Translations under genes and position numbers: made by a program
DNA from: Bacillus sp. FJAT-14578
GTDB taxonomy: Bacteria > Bacillota > Bacilli > Bacillales > Bacillaceae_H
Assembly: GCF_000504165.1 (NCBI RefSeq)
Contig: NZ_AYSE01000004.1
Span: forward strand, 496,001 to 560,000
Length of the DNA stretch: 64,000 bases
Direction: 5' to 3'
Shown here: positions 9,057 to 16,542 of the stretch, one piece after another
Position numbering within the stretch: position 1 is the stretch's first letter
Layout: every line of letters starts with the position of its first letter
Notes under the pieces: model-generated
Told to the model about the DNA's origin: nothing
The model's database searches: none
Seen by the model: the letters and a program-made list of their open reading frames with translations, nothing else

Positions 9057-9914
9057 TCACTTTAAATAAGGGGTCAGCTCATCGAGTGCTTTTTGCAGTT
9101 TTTTCGCATTTTTGTTATACATTTCTTTTGCGGATTCAGAGTCTGTCTCTAAGGAGAAAATTTCCAAATCAGCCTGGCATTTTTTGATCATGGCAAGCAG
9201 CATGGGACGTTGTTGGGGAGATGGAACGTTCAGTTGATCATCATAAATGTCAATCGTCAATTCCCCGTAGGAGTCCACTTGTCCCAAAAACACATTATTG
9301 AGAGAGACACCCAGTTTATCGAGTTCCAGATTCAGCCACCTGCGGGATTTGTTCGCCACTGCCAAAGCATCATCCATAATGTGGCCATCCATAATTACCG
9401 TATGGGGTTCTTTTTCTTGCGGAACATTCATTTGTAAATCCTTTGGTGTCAAGGGCTGGTTTTCCTTTTTCAAGAAAACACTCAAATCACCCCTTGGTTC
9501 TAAGACGGCAAACTCTACATCAGCCGCTCTAAATACATTTTTCTGGCGAAGCAAAGCGGATAATTCGTCAATCGTATATCGTTCCTTCTTCAAATTATCT
9601 TCTAATATTTTTCCATCTTTAATGAAAACTGTACTTGTTCCTTCCATCACATCACGAAATTTTTTGCTTTTTATCGCAAAGAAATCCACTAAAAAGGTAA
9701 TGAGACCAAATGACACAATACCCAGTATTCCTACTAGGATGCTTTTCTCCAATCCCATGATAACCTCACCGGCTATACTGCCGATGGTGATGCCTGATAC
9801 ATATTCAAAGAAAGTCAGTTCTGAAATTTGCTTTTTCCCTAATATCTTCGTCGTTAAAAAAAGAACGACAAAAAACAGTAACGAACGAACGATGACATCC
9901 ATCCATTCCGGCAT
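9057..9914 (-). CDS. DUF421 (YetF-like) membrane protein
   Basis: A 285-residue protein with three N-terminal membrane helices (about 5-25, 30-50, 58-76) and the DUF421 signature FVDFFAIKSKKFRD, followed by a cytoplasmic YetF-type domain containing FLKKENQPLTPKDL. The C-terminal part is longer than in the short family members. In spore-formers DUF421 and DUF1657 genes travel with spoVAC/AD/AE in the heat-resistance spoVA2mob operon. Here DUF1657 genes are adjacent but no spoVA gene is present. GAGGTG supports the start. Likely role: spore membrane property or germination rate, by association only. Confidence 0.85.
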   Translation of the reverse strand: MPEWMDVIVRSLLFFVVLFLTTKILGKKQISELTFFEYVSGITIGSIAGEVIMGLEKSILVGILGIVSFGLITFLVDFFAIKSKKFRDVMEGTSTVFIKDGKILEDNLKKERYTIDELSALLRQKNVFRAADVEFAVLEPRGDLSVFLKKENQPLTPKDLQMNVPQEKEPHTVIMDGHIMDDALAVANKSRRWLNLELDKLGVSLNNVFLGQVDSYGELTIDIYDDQLNVPSPQQRPMLLAMIKKCQADLEIFSLETDSESAKEMYNKNAKKLQKALDELTPYLK

Positions 9915-9932
9915 TTCCCTTCACCTCAGCGA

Positions 9933-10139
9933 TTATGGTTGTTTATATTGCGGTTCTTCGATTTCCAGTTCATATACACGCGCCTGAAGGTCTTGTTTGA
10001 TTTCATCCATCAACAACATATTTTTATGGAAAATTCTTTGGGCCTCTTCATCCATGGAATTTAATGCAAGGTTTGATAATTGTGATTGGATTCCTTTAAT
10101 GGTGGAAAGGCATTGGTTCACATTAGCGGCAACTGTCAT
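9933..10139 (-). CDS. DUF1657 protein
   Basis: A 68-residue helical protein with the DUF1657 pattern MTVAANVNQCLSTIKGIQSQ and the C-terminal EEPQYKQP. It lies 18 bp before the DUF421 gene on the same strand, hence one operon. A paralogue follows at 10363-10566; the two share MTVAA, the central IKG/LKS helix and the EEPQYKQ tail. Function is unknown; the family is found in spore-forming Firmicutes. Confidence 0.85.
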   Translation of the reverse strand: MTVAANVNQCLSTIKGIQSQLSNLALNSMDEEAQRIFHKNMLLMDEIKQDLQARVYELEIEEPQYKQP

Positions 10140-10320
10140 GTTTACATCTTCCTATCTTCTTATTGTTAACGCGTTTCTTTAAACTTGAGCATCAGACGAA
10201 AATAGTTTATTGATGAGGATAGACAATGAAAGAAAACATTTCCATTTTTATGTAAATAAAAAAGAGGGACTGACCCTTGTGATGATTGGGTGTATACGAC
10301 GGTTCATTTTGTCGGGAACA

Positions 10321-10345
10321 CTCGAAAGGAGACAGCCCTTTCGAG
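10321..10345. terminator. Hairpin between the two DUF1657 genes
   Basis: CTCGAAAGG pairs perfectly with CCTTTCGAG across 7 nt, just downstream of the second DUF1657 gene. No clear T-run follows, so it may be an attenuator or RNA-stability element rather than a full terminator. Confidence 0.4.
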
Positions 10346-10362
10346 TAATCCCATCATTACAA

Positions 10363-10566
10363 TTATTGTTTGTATTGAGGCTCTTCTTGCTCAATTTCCT
10401 GTAAACGCGGTGTAATGCTGTCAATGATTGTTTGAGTTTGCTGGGCTGCATTTTGATATAACTGCTTCGCATTTTGGTTTTCTGTACCTAAAGCGAATGT
10501 TTCGAAGCTTGCTTGGGCACTTTTTAGGCCTGCAATCGTTTGTTTTACTTGAGCTGCAACTGTCAT
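10363..10566 (-). CDS. DUF1657 protein (second copy)
   Basis: A 67-residue paralogue of 9933-10139, with the same ends (MTVAAQVKQTI and EEPQYKQ) but a diverged middle. GAGGGAG precedes the ATG at normal distance. About 220 bp and a hairpin separate it from the other copy, so it may be made separately. As above, only a spore-associated role by gene association can be suggested. Confidence 0.85.
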   Translation of the reverse strand: MTVAAQVKQTIAGLKSAQASFETFALGTENQNAKQLYQNAAQQTQTIIDSITPRLQEIEQEEPQYKQ

Positions 10567-10729
10567 GTGTAACTCCCTCTTTCTGTTTAAATTAACTCAC
10601 AAAACTATTATTTCTGTTTTCTGTATCTTTATGTGAAGAGGAGACTAGTGGATTTTTTCCAGATTTCCACCACATTTTTCTCATGATTAGTGGAAAGATG
10701 GGAAAAATATGGTCGAGGTGATAAGAATT

Positions 10730-10870
10730 ATGAGAGAAGGAATCGCTTTATATGGCGGAATGGTTCTTGGAGTATTGTTTGTCGGACTTTTCGGATTTAG
10801 AGGATTTTCCCAATTATTCAATACGGGAAAAGAAACGGAAAAATCCACACAACAACAATCAACAAGATGA
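10730..10870 (+). CDS. Small single-pass membrane protein
   Basis: A 46-residue peptide beginning MREGIALYGG, with one strongly hydrophobic helix (about 5-26, ending GLFGFRGF) and a polar Gln/Lys-rich tail. GAGGTG sits 9 nt before the ATG. It is divergent from the second DUF1657 gene and shares a short promoter region with it. Family unknown; size and clean start site argue that it is real. Confidence 0.6.
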   Translation: MREGIALYGGMVLGVLFVGLFGFRGFSQLFNTGKETEKSTQQQSTR

Positions 10871-10941
10871 TTCATGGAGAAAAAGGGCATATAGGAACGT
10901 GACAGCTTCATGTGCCCTTCTTTTCCATATTCATAGCAGGC

Positions 10942-11319
10942 TCATTGTCTATACGCAGCGTCAAAGGAATTTTCGCCTGCATGTACAGACAGAAGGGTAT
11001 CTGCATAACCAACGAGCCGGTTTACCAGTTCATCCCCAATGGCATATACAAGAGGGTGCAATTGTGGTTCATACATTGCCGGATCATCCCAAATAATAGT
11101 TGTATTGATAAAAACATCTTTATTTCCGTACAGATTATAGTGAATAATTGCTTTTCCTGCAGCACCGCCTGTTCTCGGATCCTTAAAACCCGGGAGGAAA
11201 ATGTACCACTCTTCAGCCGTTGCTGAGCGGAAATTTTTAGAAAAGGACATACCTTTAATTTCGGATTCAATTCTCTTTTTCATTTCTGGTTGTATTGCTT
11301 CTATGATTTTATCTTTCAT
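10942..11319 (-). CDS. Hypothetical protein
   Basis: A 125-residue soluble protein with mixed alpha/beta composition; FLPGFKDPRTGG and IHYNLYGNKDVFINT are its most distinctive stretches. AAAGGAAAG lies before the ATG. It is 24 bp downstream of the DUF1292 gene and probably cotranscribed with it. I do not recognise a domain. Confidence 0.6.
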   Translation of the reverse strand: MKDKIIEAIQPEMKKRIESEIKGMSFSKNFRSATAEEWYIFLPGFKDPRTGGAAGKAIIHYNLYGNKDVFINTTIIWDDPAMYEPQLHPLVYAIGDELVNRLVGYADTLLSVHAGENSFDAAYRQ

Positions 11320-11343
11320 GGCTTTCCTTTTTACACCTCATTT

Positions 11344-11598
11344 TTAATCTGCAGGGGCAGCTTCCACTGCAATCTGATAGGCATCCAAGATGGATTCTCT
11401 TTCCTCGGGATCGGATAGCCCGACAAGATATTGCTCATCCCCGTCATCCTTGACACGCATCAAGATTGTCTCGCCATGGGCTCTTAAAAGAGCGTAAGAA
11501 TTCCCTTCCATCTCAAACAAGGCTTCTACGGCATACTGTTTTTCAATGCCTTGTTCATCCTCAATCGTTACAAAATCTCTCTTATCGTCATGGTTCAT
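11344..11598 (-). CDS. DUF1292 family protein (YrzB-like)
   Basis: An 84-residue acidic protein of the DUF1292 family (FVTIEDEQGIEKQY, then YALLR and ILMRVKDDGDEQYL). The frame is open further upstream, but GGAGGTG is correctly spaced before MNHDDKRDF. The common yrzL-yrzK-yrzB arrangement is not seen, so this is probably a second family member. Function unknown. Confidence 0.8.
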   Translation of the reverse strand: MNHDDKRDFVTIEDEQGIEKQYAVEALFEMEGNSYALLRAHGETILMRVKDDGDEQYLVGLSDPEERESILDAYQIAVEAAPAD

Positions 11599-11654
11599 GA
11601 TCCAACACCTCCATAGAATGCTCATCGTTACTTTGTCCTGTTCAGTGTATTCTT

Positions 11655-11706
11655 ATAAAGGAAACTTCCATCGGTGGGGCCTTACTGCCCGTTAATGCGG
11701 GATAAA
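11655..11706 (+). repeat. R1 structured repeat, short form (copy A)
   Basis: A 52-bp element starting ATAAAGG, containing TTCCATCGGTGGGG and ending GCCCGTTAATGCGGGATAA. It equals the two ends of the longer R1 copy at 14646-14801 joined at the GTGGGG tract. It lies 67 bp before the PlsC-like gene and in the same direction. Confidence 0.75.
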
Positions 11707-11772
11707 AGTAGCATTCATTGAAAAAAAACGTAAAATAGTAAAAAGAAACAATGGAAGGATAGGGGAATTTAT

Positions 11773-12465
11773 GTGTTGAGACTTCTATGTATCGTGCTAT
11801 ATGTATCCTTTTGGTTCGTGTTTCACATTCCATATGTTCACTCAGTGAAAAAGCGGGCTTATAAAGAAGAGGTGCTGAATGCCAAGTTACGAACGCTCAT
11901 CATACGCCTCTTTAAAATCGCAGGTGTCCGTGTAAAGATAACAGGCAAAGAAAACATTCCCGAACAAGAACCCGTGCTGTTTGCTGCCAACCACGAAAGT
12001 CATCTGGACCCTCTTCTCATGTACGTTTGTCTAAACCGCGTTCCTTACTTTGTGATGAAAGCAGAAATTGAAGACATTCCAGTATTTCGCGTTTGGATGC
12101 AAGAAATCGGTCATATTGCTTTAAAGCGAGGGGACCGAAAAAGTGCAGTCGAAGTATTGAAGAAAATGAAAAGATATTTAGAAGAAGGAAAAGATATCCT
12201 CATTTTTCCTGAAGGAACGATTACGAAAGGGGAAAGGGACTTGCCTTTTAAGCCCGGAAGTTTCAAGGCGGCGCTGGATACTGAAAGCAGCATTGTTCCG
12301 ATTACGATAAGGGGATCCGCGAAAGGATTGGAACAGCAGCGCTATTTGATTAAACCCAATACCGTTGAAGTGATCATCCATCCGAAAGTCGATACGGGAA
12401 AAGGCAAATGGGAACATACGCATGAGCTTTCCTCATATGTAGAAAAGATTATTAAAGAAGCGTAA
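11773..12465 (+). CDS. 1-acyl-sn-glycerol-3-phosphate acyltransferase (PlsC family)
   Basis: A 230-residue membrane-associated acyltransferase that makes phosphatidic acid from lysophosphatidic acid and an acyl donor. The catalytic motif NHESHLDP gives His74 and Asp79; FPEGT is at 145-149, and the PITI motif is present as VPITIRG. The N-terminal 20 residues form one membrane helix. The start is GTG because the nearby ATG runs into a stop after two codons; AGGGGA lies upstream. An R1 repeat is directly upstream. This is probably the housekeeping PlsC or a YhdO-like paralogue. Confidence 0.85.
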   Translation: MLRLLCIVLYVSFWFVFHIPYVHSVKKRAYKEEVLNAKLRTLIIRLFKIAGVRVKITGKENIPEQEPVLFAANHESHLDPLLMYVCLNRVPYFVMKAEIEDIPVFRVWMQEIGHIALKRGDRKSAVEVLKKMKRYLEEGKDILIFPEGTITKGERDLPFKPGSFKAALDTESSIVPITIRGSAKGLEQQRYLIKPNTVEVIIHPKVDTGKGKWEHTHELSSYVEKIIKEA

Positions 12466-12536
12466 ATTAAAAATGGTCTAAAATGGATAAAGCAAGGAAT
12501 AATAGAAAGGAGAACATCGGAAAGAAGGGATGCATG

Positions 12537-13193
12537 ATGTCATTAGAATGGTTCGACCGAGTCAGCGGGGAGCTTCAAGACCATTTGGAGTCCATTTGTG
12601 ATAAATATGATCAAATTGGTCATATTTCGATTGATAGAGGGGCCAAGCACCCTCGTATGGAGTTTTTCATTGAAACGGGAATGGATGAAAATAGCAGGGA
12701 GTACTTTTGTACACTTTTCTTCGATCCCTACAATGAAGAATTTTATATGGAAACGTTCGACTTTGATCTTGAACAAACATCGAGAATCATCCTTTCTGAC
12801 ATAGAAGATATCGTCGATGCTGTCCATGATACATTCCATGATTATATGAATGATGATGGGAATGACGAAATAGAGGATGAAGAGGAATATTTCATGGTGG
12901 AAGGTGAATCAGGAGAAGATGAACTTTTCGAAGAAATCGATGTGGACTGGACCACTCCGGAAGTGACGGCATACGCTCATGAAGATGAAGTAGAAGTCAC
13001 CTACCAATTTGGAATTGTCCAAGATACAGGAGATGGTGTATTGCGGAGAGTGAATCGAATAGTCGCAGCCAATGATGACTTAATAGAGGATGAATCCCAT
13101 TTCATATTCAGTAAAGAGGAAGCAAGTACCATCATCGCCATGATTGCCAACCATATGGATTCTTTAAAGGGATTTGATTTTAATGATTATTAA
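12537..13193 (+). CDS. Hypothetical very acidic protein
   Basis: A 218-residue soluble protein dominated by Asp and Glu, with an acidic stretch around 117-142. It has two similar halves around DxxFxDYMND and FxxDxxEVTYQFG. AAGGGA lies before a doubled ATG; either may be used. No family recognised. It stands alone and ends in a strong hairpin. Confidence 0.65.
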   Translation: MSLEWFDRVSGELQDHLESICDKYDQIGHISIDRGAKHPRMEFFIETGMDENSREYFCTLFFDPYNEEFYMETFDFDLEQTSRIILSDIEDIVDAVHDTFHDYMNDDGNDEIEDEEEYFMVEGESGEDELFEEIDVDWTTPEVTAYAHEDEVEVTYQFGIVQDTGDGVLRRVNRIVAANDDLIEDESHFIFSKEEASTIIAMIANHMDSLKGFDFNDY

Positions 13194-13216
13194 GCTGATG
13201 GCAGGATAAAAAGAAC

Positions 13217-13256
13217 GAAAAGGACGCGATCGAATCTTTCGAACGGCGTCCTTTTC
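13217..13256. terminator. Hairpin terminator
   Basis: GAAAAGGACGC pairs with GCGTCCTTTTC, with a small inner TCGA/TCGA pairing in the loop, then a T-rich stretch. It lies between convergent genes. Confidence 0.8.
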
Positions 13257-13263
13257 ATTCTTT

Positions 13264-13374
13264 TTATTGAATGTCTGTACTTACAGTCATTTCTTCTTCA
13301 TCGATTTCTATATGACAATCCATTGTATGAATCGTTTTATCTTCGTGGTTTCCGTAATAAATGGTAATGTTCAT
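13264..13374 (-). CDS. 36-residue small protein
   Basis: A short frame giving MNITIYYGNHEDKT and an acidic end with EIDEEEMTV. GGAGCG is 8 nt before the ATG, and codon use is typical of the neighbours. It is probably a two-strand beta hairpin with an acidic tail. No family is recognised. Support comes from the ribosome site and from its placement against the shared terminator. Confidence 0.5.
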   Translation of the reverse strand: MNITIYYGNHEDKTIHTMDCHIEIDEEEMTVSTDIQ

Positions 13375-13573
13375 GAATTTATCGCTCCTTTAATATAGGA
13401 ATCGTTTAACATATGTAACGTTCTCATCACATGCATAATTCATTATAACCTAAACCAATATTATCCTCAACAGGAAATGAACGATAATGGAAACGACATA
13501 AGGCCAAGCTGCCTTTTCGTTGATTTTTTCAAAATATTTTAAATAGCATCTAGTAAAACGTTTACATATCGTT

Positions 13574-13618
13574 TATAATGAGCACATATTAACTAAACCG
13601 GTTTAGTAAACCGATTTA
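13574..13618 (+). promoter_or_regulatory. kdgR promoter and tandem KdgR-type operator
   Basis: A TATAAT -10 box at 13574-13579 (weak -35) is followed at 13592-13607 by a perfect 16-bp palindrome, ACTAAACCGGTTTAGT. A second, imperfect site (TAAACCGATTTA) is centred 13 bp further on. The palindrome overlaps the expected transcription start, so LacI-type autorepression is likely. Confidence 0.8.
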
Positions 13619-13632
13619 TGAAGGTGGGAATA

Positions 13633-14649
13633 ATGGTTAAAACCACGATGGCCGATGTTGCCAAAAAAGCGGAAGTATCTAAAAGTACCGTTTCACAATA
13701 TTTGAATAAACGCTATGAATACATGAGCCCGGAAACAAAAAAGCGCATTGAAGATGCCATTCGAGAGCTCGGCTACAAACCGAACTATGTTGCCAGAAGC
13801 TTAAAGCAAAAGCGCACATCGACCATAGGGGTCATTGTTGCGAACATTATGCATCGCGTTTCAACGGAAGTAAGCCGGTCCATTGAAGATTATTTTCATG
13901 AACGGGACATTCACGTCATTCTTTGCAACGCCGATGATGATCCGCAAAAAGAGCGGAAATACATCGAAGTGCTGCGCGCCAAACAAGTGGATGGATTGAT
14001 TATCTTTCCGACCGGAGGAAACATCGATCTGTATCAACAAATGGAACAAGAAAAGTATCCTGTTGTATTTATGGATCGAAAAATACCTGGTGTGAACATC
14101 GATACGGTTGTTCCGAACAACCAAAAAGCTTCGTATGAAGCCGTAAAACACTTAATTGAACTGGGGCATGAACGAATTGCTGTCGTGACGCCCCCTTTAA
14201 CCATCAGCCCTCGAGTCGAGCGATTAGAAGGTTATAAAGATGCTTTACGGGAACATAATCTTCCTATCTGCGAAAATTATGTAAAAAGCATTGAAATTCA
14301 TCACATCAAAGAGGAACTCGAAAAGATGTTTTCGCTTAAGGAACGACCGACCGCTATATTTGCGGCCAACGACTTAGTGTCGATGGAAGTACTGGAATTC
14401 CTCAAGGAGAAGGACATTTCTTTATCAACGGAATTGGCTCTTGTCGTATTCGATAATCTCTCGTTTGCGTCCATCTTTAAACCGTCCATTACGACGATTT
14501 CTCAGCCTGCCTTTCAGATGGGAGAAAAAGCGGCGGAATGGTTATTTGCCAAAGTGGAACAGGATGGAGCAGGGACTGTGCCAAGTGAACATGTCTTCTC
14601 GTGTGAACTGATGATACGTGAGTCATCCGGAAGCTATTTGAAGAGATAA
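13633..14649 (+). CDS. kdgR: LacI-family regulator of 2-keto-3-deoxygluconate use
   Basis: A 338-residue LacI/GalR repressor. The N-terminal helix-turn-helix is TMADVAKKAEVSKSTVSQYL, followed by the hinge region and a periplasmic-binding-protein-like effector domain. AAGGTGG is spaced for the ATG of MVKTTMADV rather than an ATG 15 bp upstream. It heads kdgK and kdgA, and matching palindromes lie before it and before the aldo/keto reductase, so I assign KdgR. The expected inducer is 2-keto-3-deoxygluconate or a derivative, from pectin or uronate breakdown. Confidence 0.85.
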   Translation: MVKTTMADVAKKAEVSKSTVSQYLNKRYEYMSPETKKRIEDAIRELGYKPNYVARSLKQKRTSTIGVIVANIMHRVSTEVSRSIEDYFHERDIHVILCNADDDPQKERKYIEVLRAKQVDGLIIFPTGGNIDLYQQMEQEKYPVVFMDRKIPGVNIDTVVPNNQKASYEAVKHLIELGHERIAVVTPPLTISPRVERLEGYKDALREHNLPICENYVKSIEIHHIKEELEKMFSLKERPTAIFAANDLVSMEVLEFLKEKDISLSTELALVVFDNLSFASIFKPSITTISQPAFQMGEKAAEWLFAKVEQDGAGTVPSEHVFSCELMIRESSGSYLKR

Positions 14650-14801
14650 AGGAAACTTCCATCGGTGGGGGTTTTCCTTCATCCCCTACCGATGGTTAGT
14701 TGACTTATCGGGCTTTTACGGGCAGTTATCCCCCACTTAAGCTTCTTCAATGACTCTAAGCTTTGAAGTGGGGGTCTTACTGCCCGTTAATGCGGGATAA
14801 A
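14646..14801 (+). repeat. R1 structured repeat, long form (copy B)
   Basis: A 156-bp element with the same ends as copies A and C. It contains a hairpin, CCATCGGTGGGG with CCCCTACCGATGG, then a long nested hairpin built from TTATC/GATAA, CGGGCAGT/ACTGCCCG, CCCCCACTT/AAGTGGGGG and GCTT/AAGC. It starts at the kdgR stop codon and ends 36 bp before kdgK, so it would be transcribed within the operon. The folded ends resemble those of IS200/IS605-type elements; no transposase is present. Confidence 0.75.
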
Positions 14802-14837
14802 CCTAGTAAGAACCAAAAAGGGGAGGGTGTGAAGAAA

Positions 14838-15788
14838 ATGAATGATGTAATCACGATTGGGGATGGGATGATCACCTTCCATCCAGCTTCAACAGGGCCA
14901 ATGAGATTTGTGAATTCATTTGAACGAAAAATAGGGGGAGCCGAACTGAACTTTGCCATCGGCTGTGCCCGCCTAGGATTAAAAACAGGCTGGATCAGCA
15001 GACTTGGCCGTGATGAATTCGGACGATTTATCAAGCATCAAATGCGAGGAGAAGGTATTGATACGTCTGAAGTGAAACTGATGGAGGGATACCCGACATC
15101 GCTGAATTTTAAAGAGATGAGCGAAAACGGGTCTGGCCGAACCTTTTATTACCGTGAAAAATCACCAACGTCAACCATGACACCGGACGATTTGAATGAA
15201 GACTATTTTAAACAAGCGAAGCTTCTCCACGTGACAGGTGTTTTCCCTGCCATTGGAGGAAACAATGCAGCCATTGTTCAACGGGCGCTTACACTTGCGA
15301 AACGATATGGACTGCTTATATCATTTGATCCAAACATCCGCTTGAAACTCTGGAGCAAAGAAGAAGCAAGGCGTGTCTTAACCTCTTTTTTACCGTATGT
15401 GGATATTCTATTAACGGGCGAAGAAGAAGCAGACATATTGGTTGGGACGAGCGATCCGAAGGAAATGGTTCAAGCCTTTTTCGAATATGGAATTAAAACG
15501 GTTGTAATCAAGCGAGGAGAAGACGGATCCATCGCTGCCTCCAAAGAAGAGTGGATAGAAGCCCCTTCCGTTAAAGTGCCGCATGTCGTCGATACGATTG
15601 GAGCGGGAGACGGCTTTGATGCCGGGTTTATTTACGGTGTATTAAATCAATGGCCTCTTGAGAAAACCGTGCATTTTGCCAATACCGTCGGCGCGATGGT
15701 AGTAAGTGTACGAGGAGATAATGAAGGCCTTCCATTTTATGAAGATGTATTGGCCTTTATGGGCGAACGTGAAGTGATTGAAAGGTAA
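14838..15788 (+). CDS. kdgK: 2-dehydro-3-deoxygluconokinase
   Basis: A 316-residue PfkB-family sugar kinase that phosphorylates 2-keto-3-deoxygluconate to KDPG. The first PfkB signature region (GGAELNFAIGCARLG, 33-47) and the second (DTIGAGDGFDAGF, 252-264) are intact, with catalytic Asp258. The frame opens upstream inside the R1 repeat, but GGGGAGG supports the ATG of MNDVITIGDG. The following kdgA completes the pathway from KDG to pyruvate and glyceraldehyde 3-phosphate. The upstream R1 hairpins could affect read-through from kdgR. Confidence 0.9.
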   Translation: MNDVITIGDGMITFHPASTGPMRFVNSFERKIGGAELNFAIGCARLGLKTGWISRLGRDEFGRFIKHQMRGEGIDTSEVKLMEGYPTSLNFKEMSENGSGRTFYYREKSPTSTMTPDDLNEDYFKQAKLLHVTGVFPAIGGNNAAIVQRALTLAKRYGLLISFDPNIRLKLWSKEEARRVLTSFLPYVDILLTGEEEADILVGTSDPKEMVQAFFEYGIKTVVIKRGEDGSIAASKEEWIEAPSVKVPHVVDTIGAGDGFDAGFIYGVLNQWPLEKTVHFANTVGAMVVSVRGDNEGLPFYEDVLAFMGEREVIER

Positions 15789-15822
15789 AATGATAACGGT
15801 AACATGAAGGGAGAAATGGAAC

Positions 15823-16470
15823 ATGGATAAATGGGAAGTTCGTAAGCGTATTCTCGATTCAGGAGTGGTCGCGGTTATTCGGGAAGCAAACTCGGAAACG
15901 ATCATCGATTTGGCAAACGCATTAGTAAAAGGCGGCATTGACTGCCTTGAACTGACAGTCGAAAATCCAGAATCGTTTGCGGCGATGACTCTGTTAAAAC
16001 AAACGATGGGCAATCAAGTTGTAGTTGGAGCAGGGACGGTGCTGGATGCGGAAACGGCCAAGCGAGCGATTGATGCAGGGGCTTCCTTCATCGTGTCGCC
16101 GATTGTGAAAAAAGAAATCATTGAAATGACGAATCGCTATGGAAAACTATCCGTTCCAGGATTATTGACGCCGACCGAAATGGTGACAGCGTATGAGTCA
16201 GGAGCAGATATGGTGAAACTATTCCCGGCCCGTACATTCGGCCCGGATTATATTAAAGATGTGAAGGGCCCGCTTTCTCATATCCCGATTATGCCAACGG
16301 GGGGCATCAACAAACAAAATGCCGGGGACTTTATTAAAAACGGAGCTGCCGCAGTCGGAGCCGGCGGTTCATTAGTCGATTTAAAATTAAGTTATGAAGA
16401 AATCACCGAACAGGCGCTGCAATTAACAAAAGCGGTGAAACAGGCAAAAGGCGAGCTTGTGGCCAAATAA
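15823..16470 (+). CDS. kdgA: KDPG/KHG aldolase
   Basis: A 215-residue class I aldolase splitting 2-keto-3-deoxy-6-phosphogluconate into pyruvate and glyceraldehyde 3-phosphate. The catalytic Glu is in LELTVE (E43), the Schiff-base Lys in VKLFPA (K132), and the phosphate-binding PTGGI is at 158-162. AAGGGAG precedes the ATG. It lies 34 bp after kdgK with no terminator, so it is in the same operon. Confidence 0.92.
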   Translation: MDKWEVRKRILDSGVVAVIREANSETIIDLANALVKGGIDCLELTVENPESFAAMTLLKQTMGNQVVVGAGTVLDAETAKRAIDAGASFIVSPIVKKEIIEMTNRYGKLSVPGLLTPTEMVTAYESGADMVKLFPARTFGPDYIKDVKGPLSHIPIMPTGGINKQNAGDFIKNGAAAVGAGGSLVDLKLSYEEITEQALQLTKAVKQAKGELVAK

Positions 16471-16490
16471 GTGTTTATTTTTTAGATTTT

Positions 16491-16516
16491 ACTAAACCGG
16501 TTTATGAAACCGTTTG
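16491..16516 (+). promoter_or_regulatory. KdgR-type operator before the aldo/keto reductase
   Basis: ACTAAACCGGTTTA matches 14 of the 16 bases of the kdgR palindrome and is followed, about 13 bp centre to centre, by GAAACCGTTTGT. The two-site architecture is the same as before kdgR. Confidence 0.8.
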
Positions 16517-16542
16517 TATCTTAATTTTTGGAGGAATCAAAC

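Noticed and set aside
9298..9987. 229-codon open frame on the plus strand opposite the DUF421 gene
   Set aside because: It lies wholly antisense to a well-supported DUF421 protein, lacks a ribosome site, and its amino-acid composition is that of a shadow frame.
11642..11833. 63-codon minus-strand frame across R1 copy A
   Set aside because: It arises from the repeat sequence itself (a similar frame appears over copy C) and has no ribosome site.
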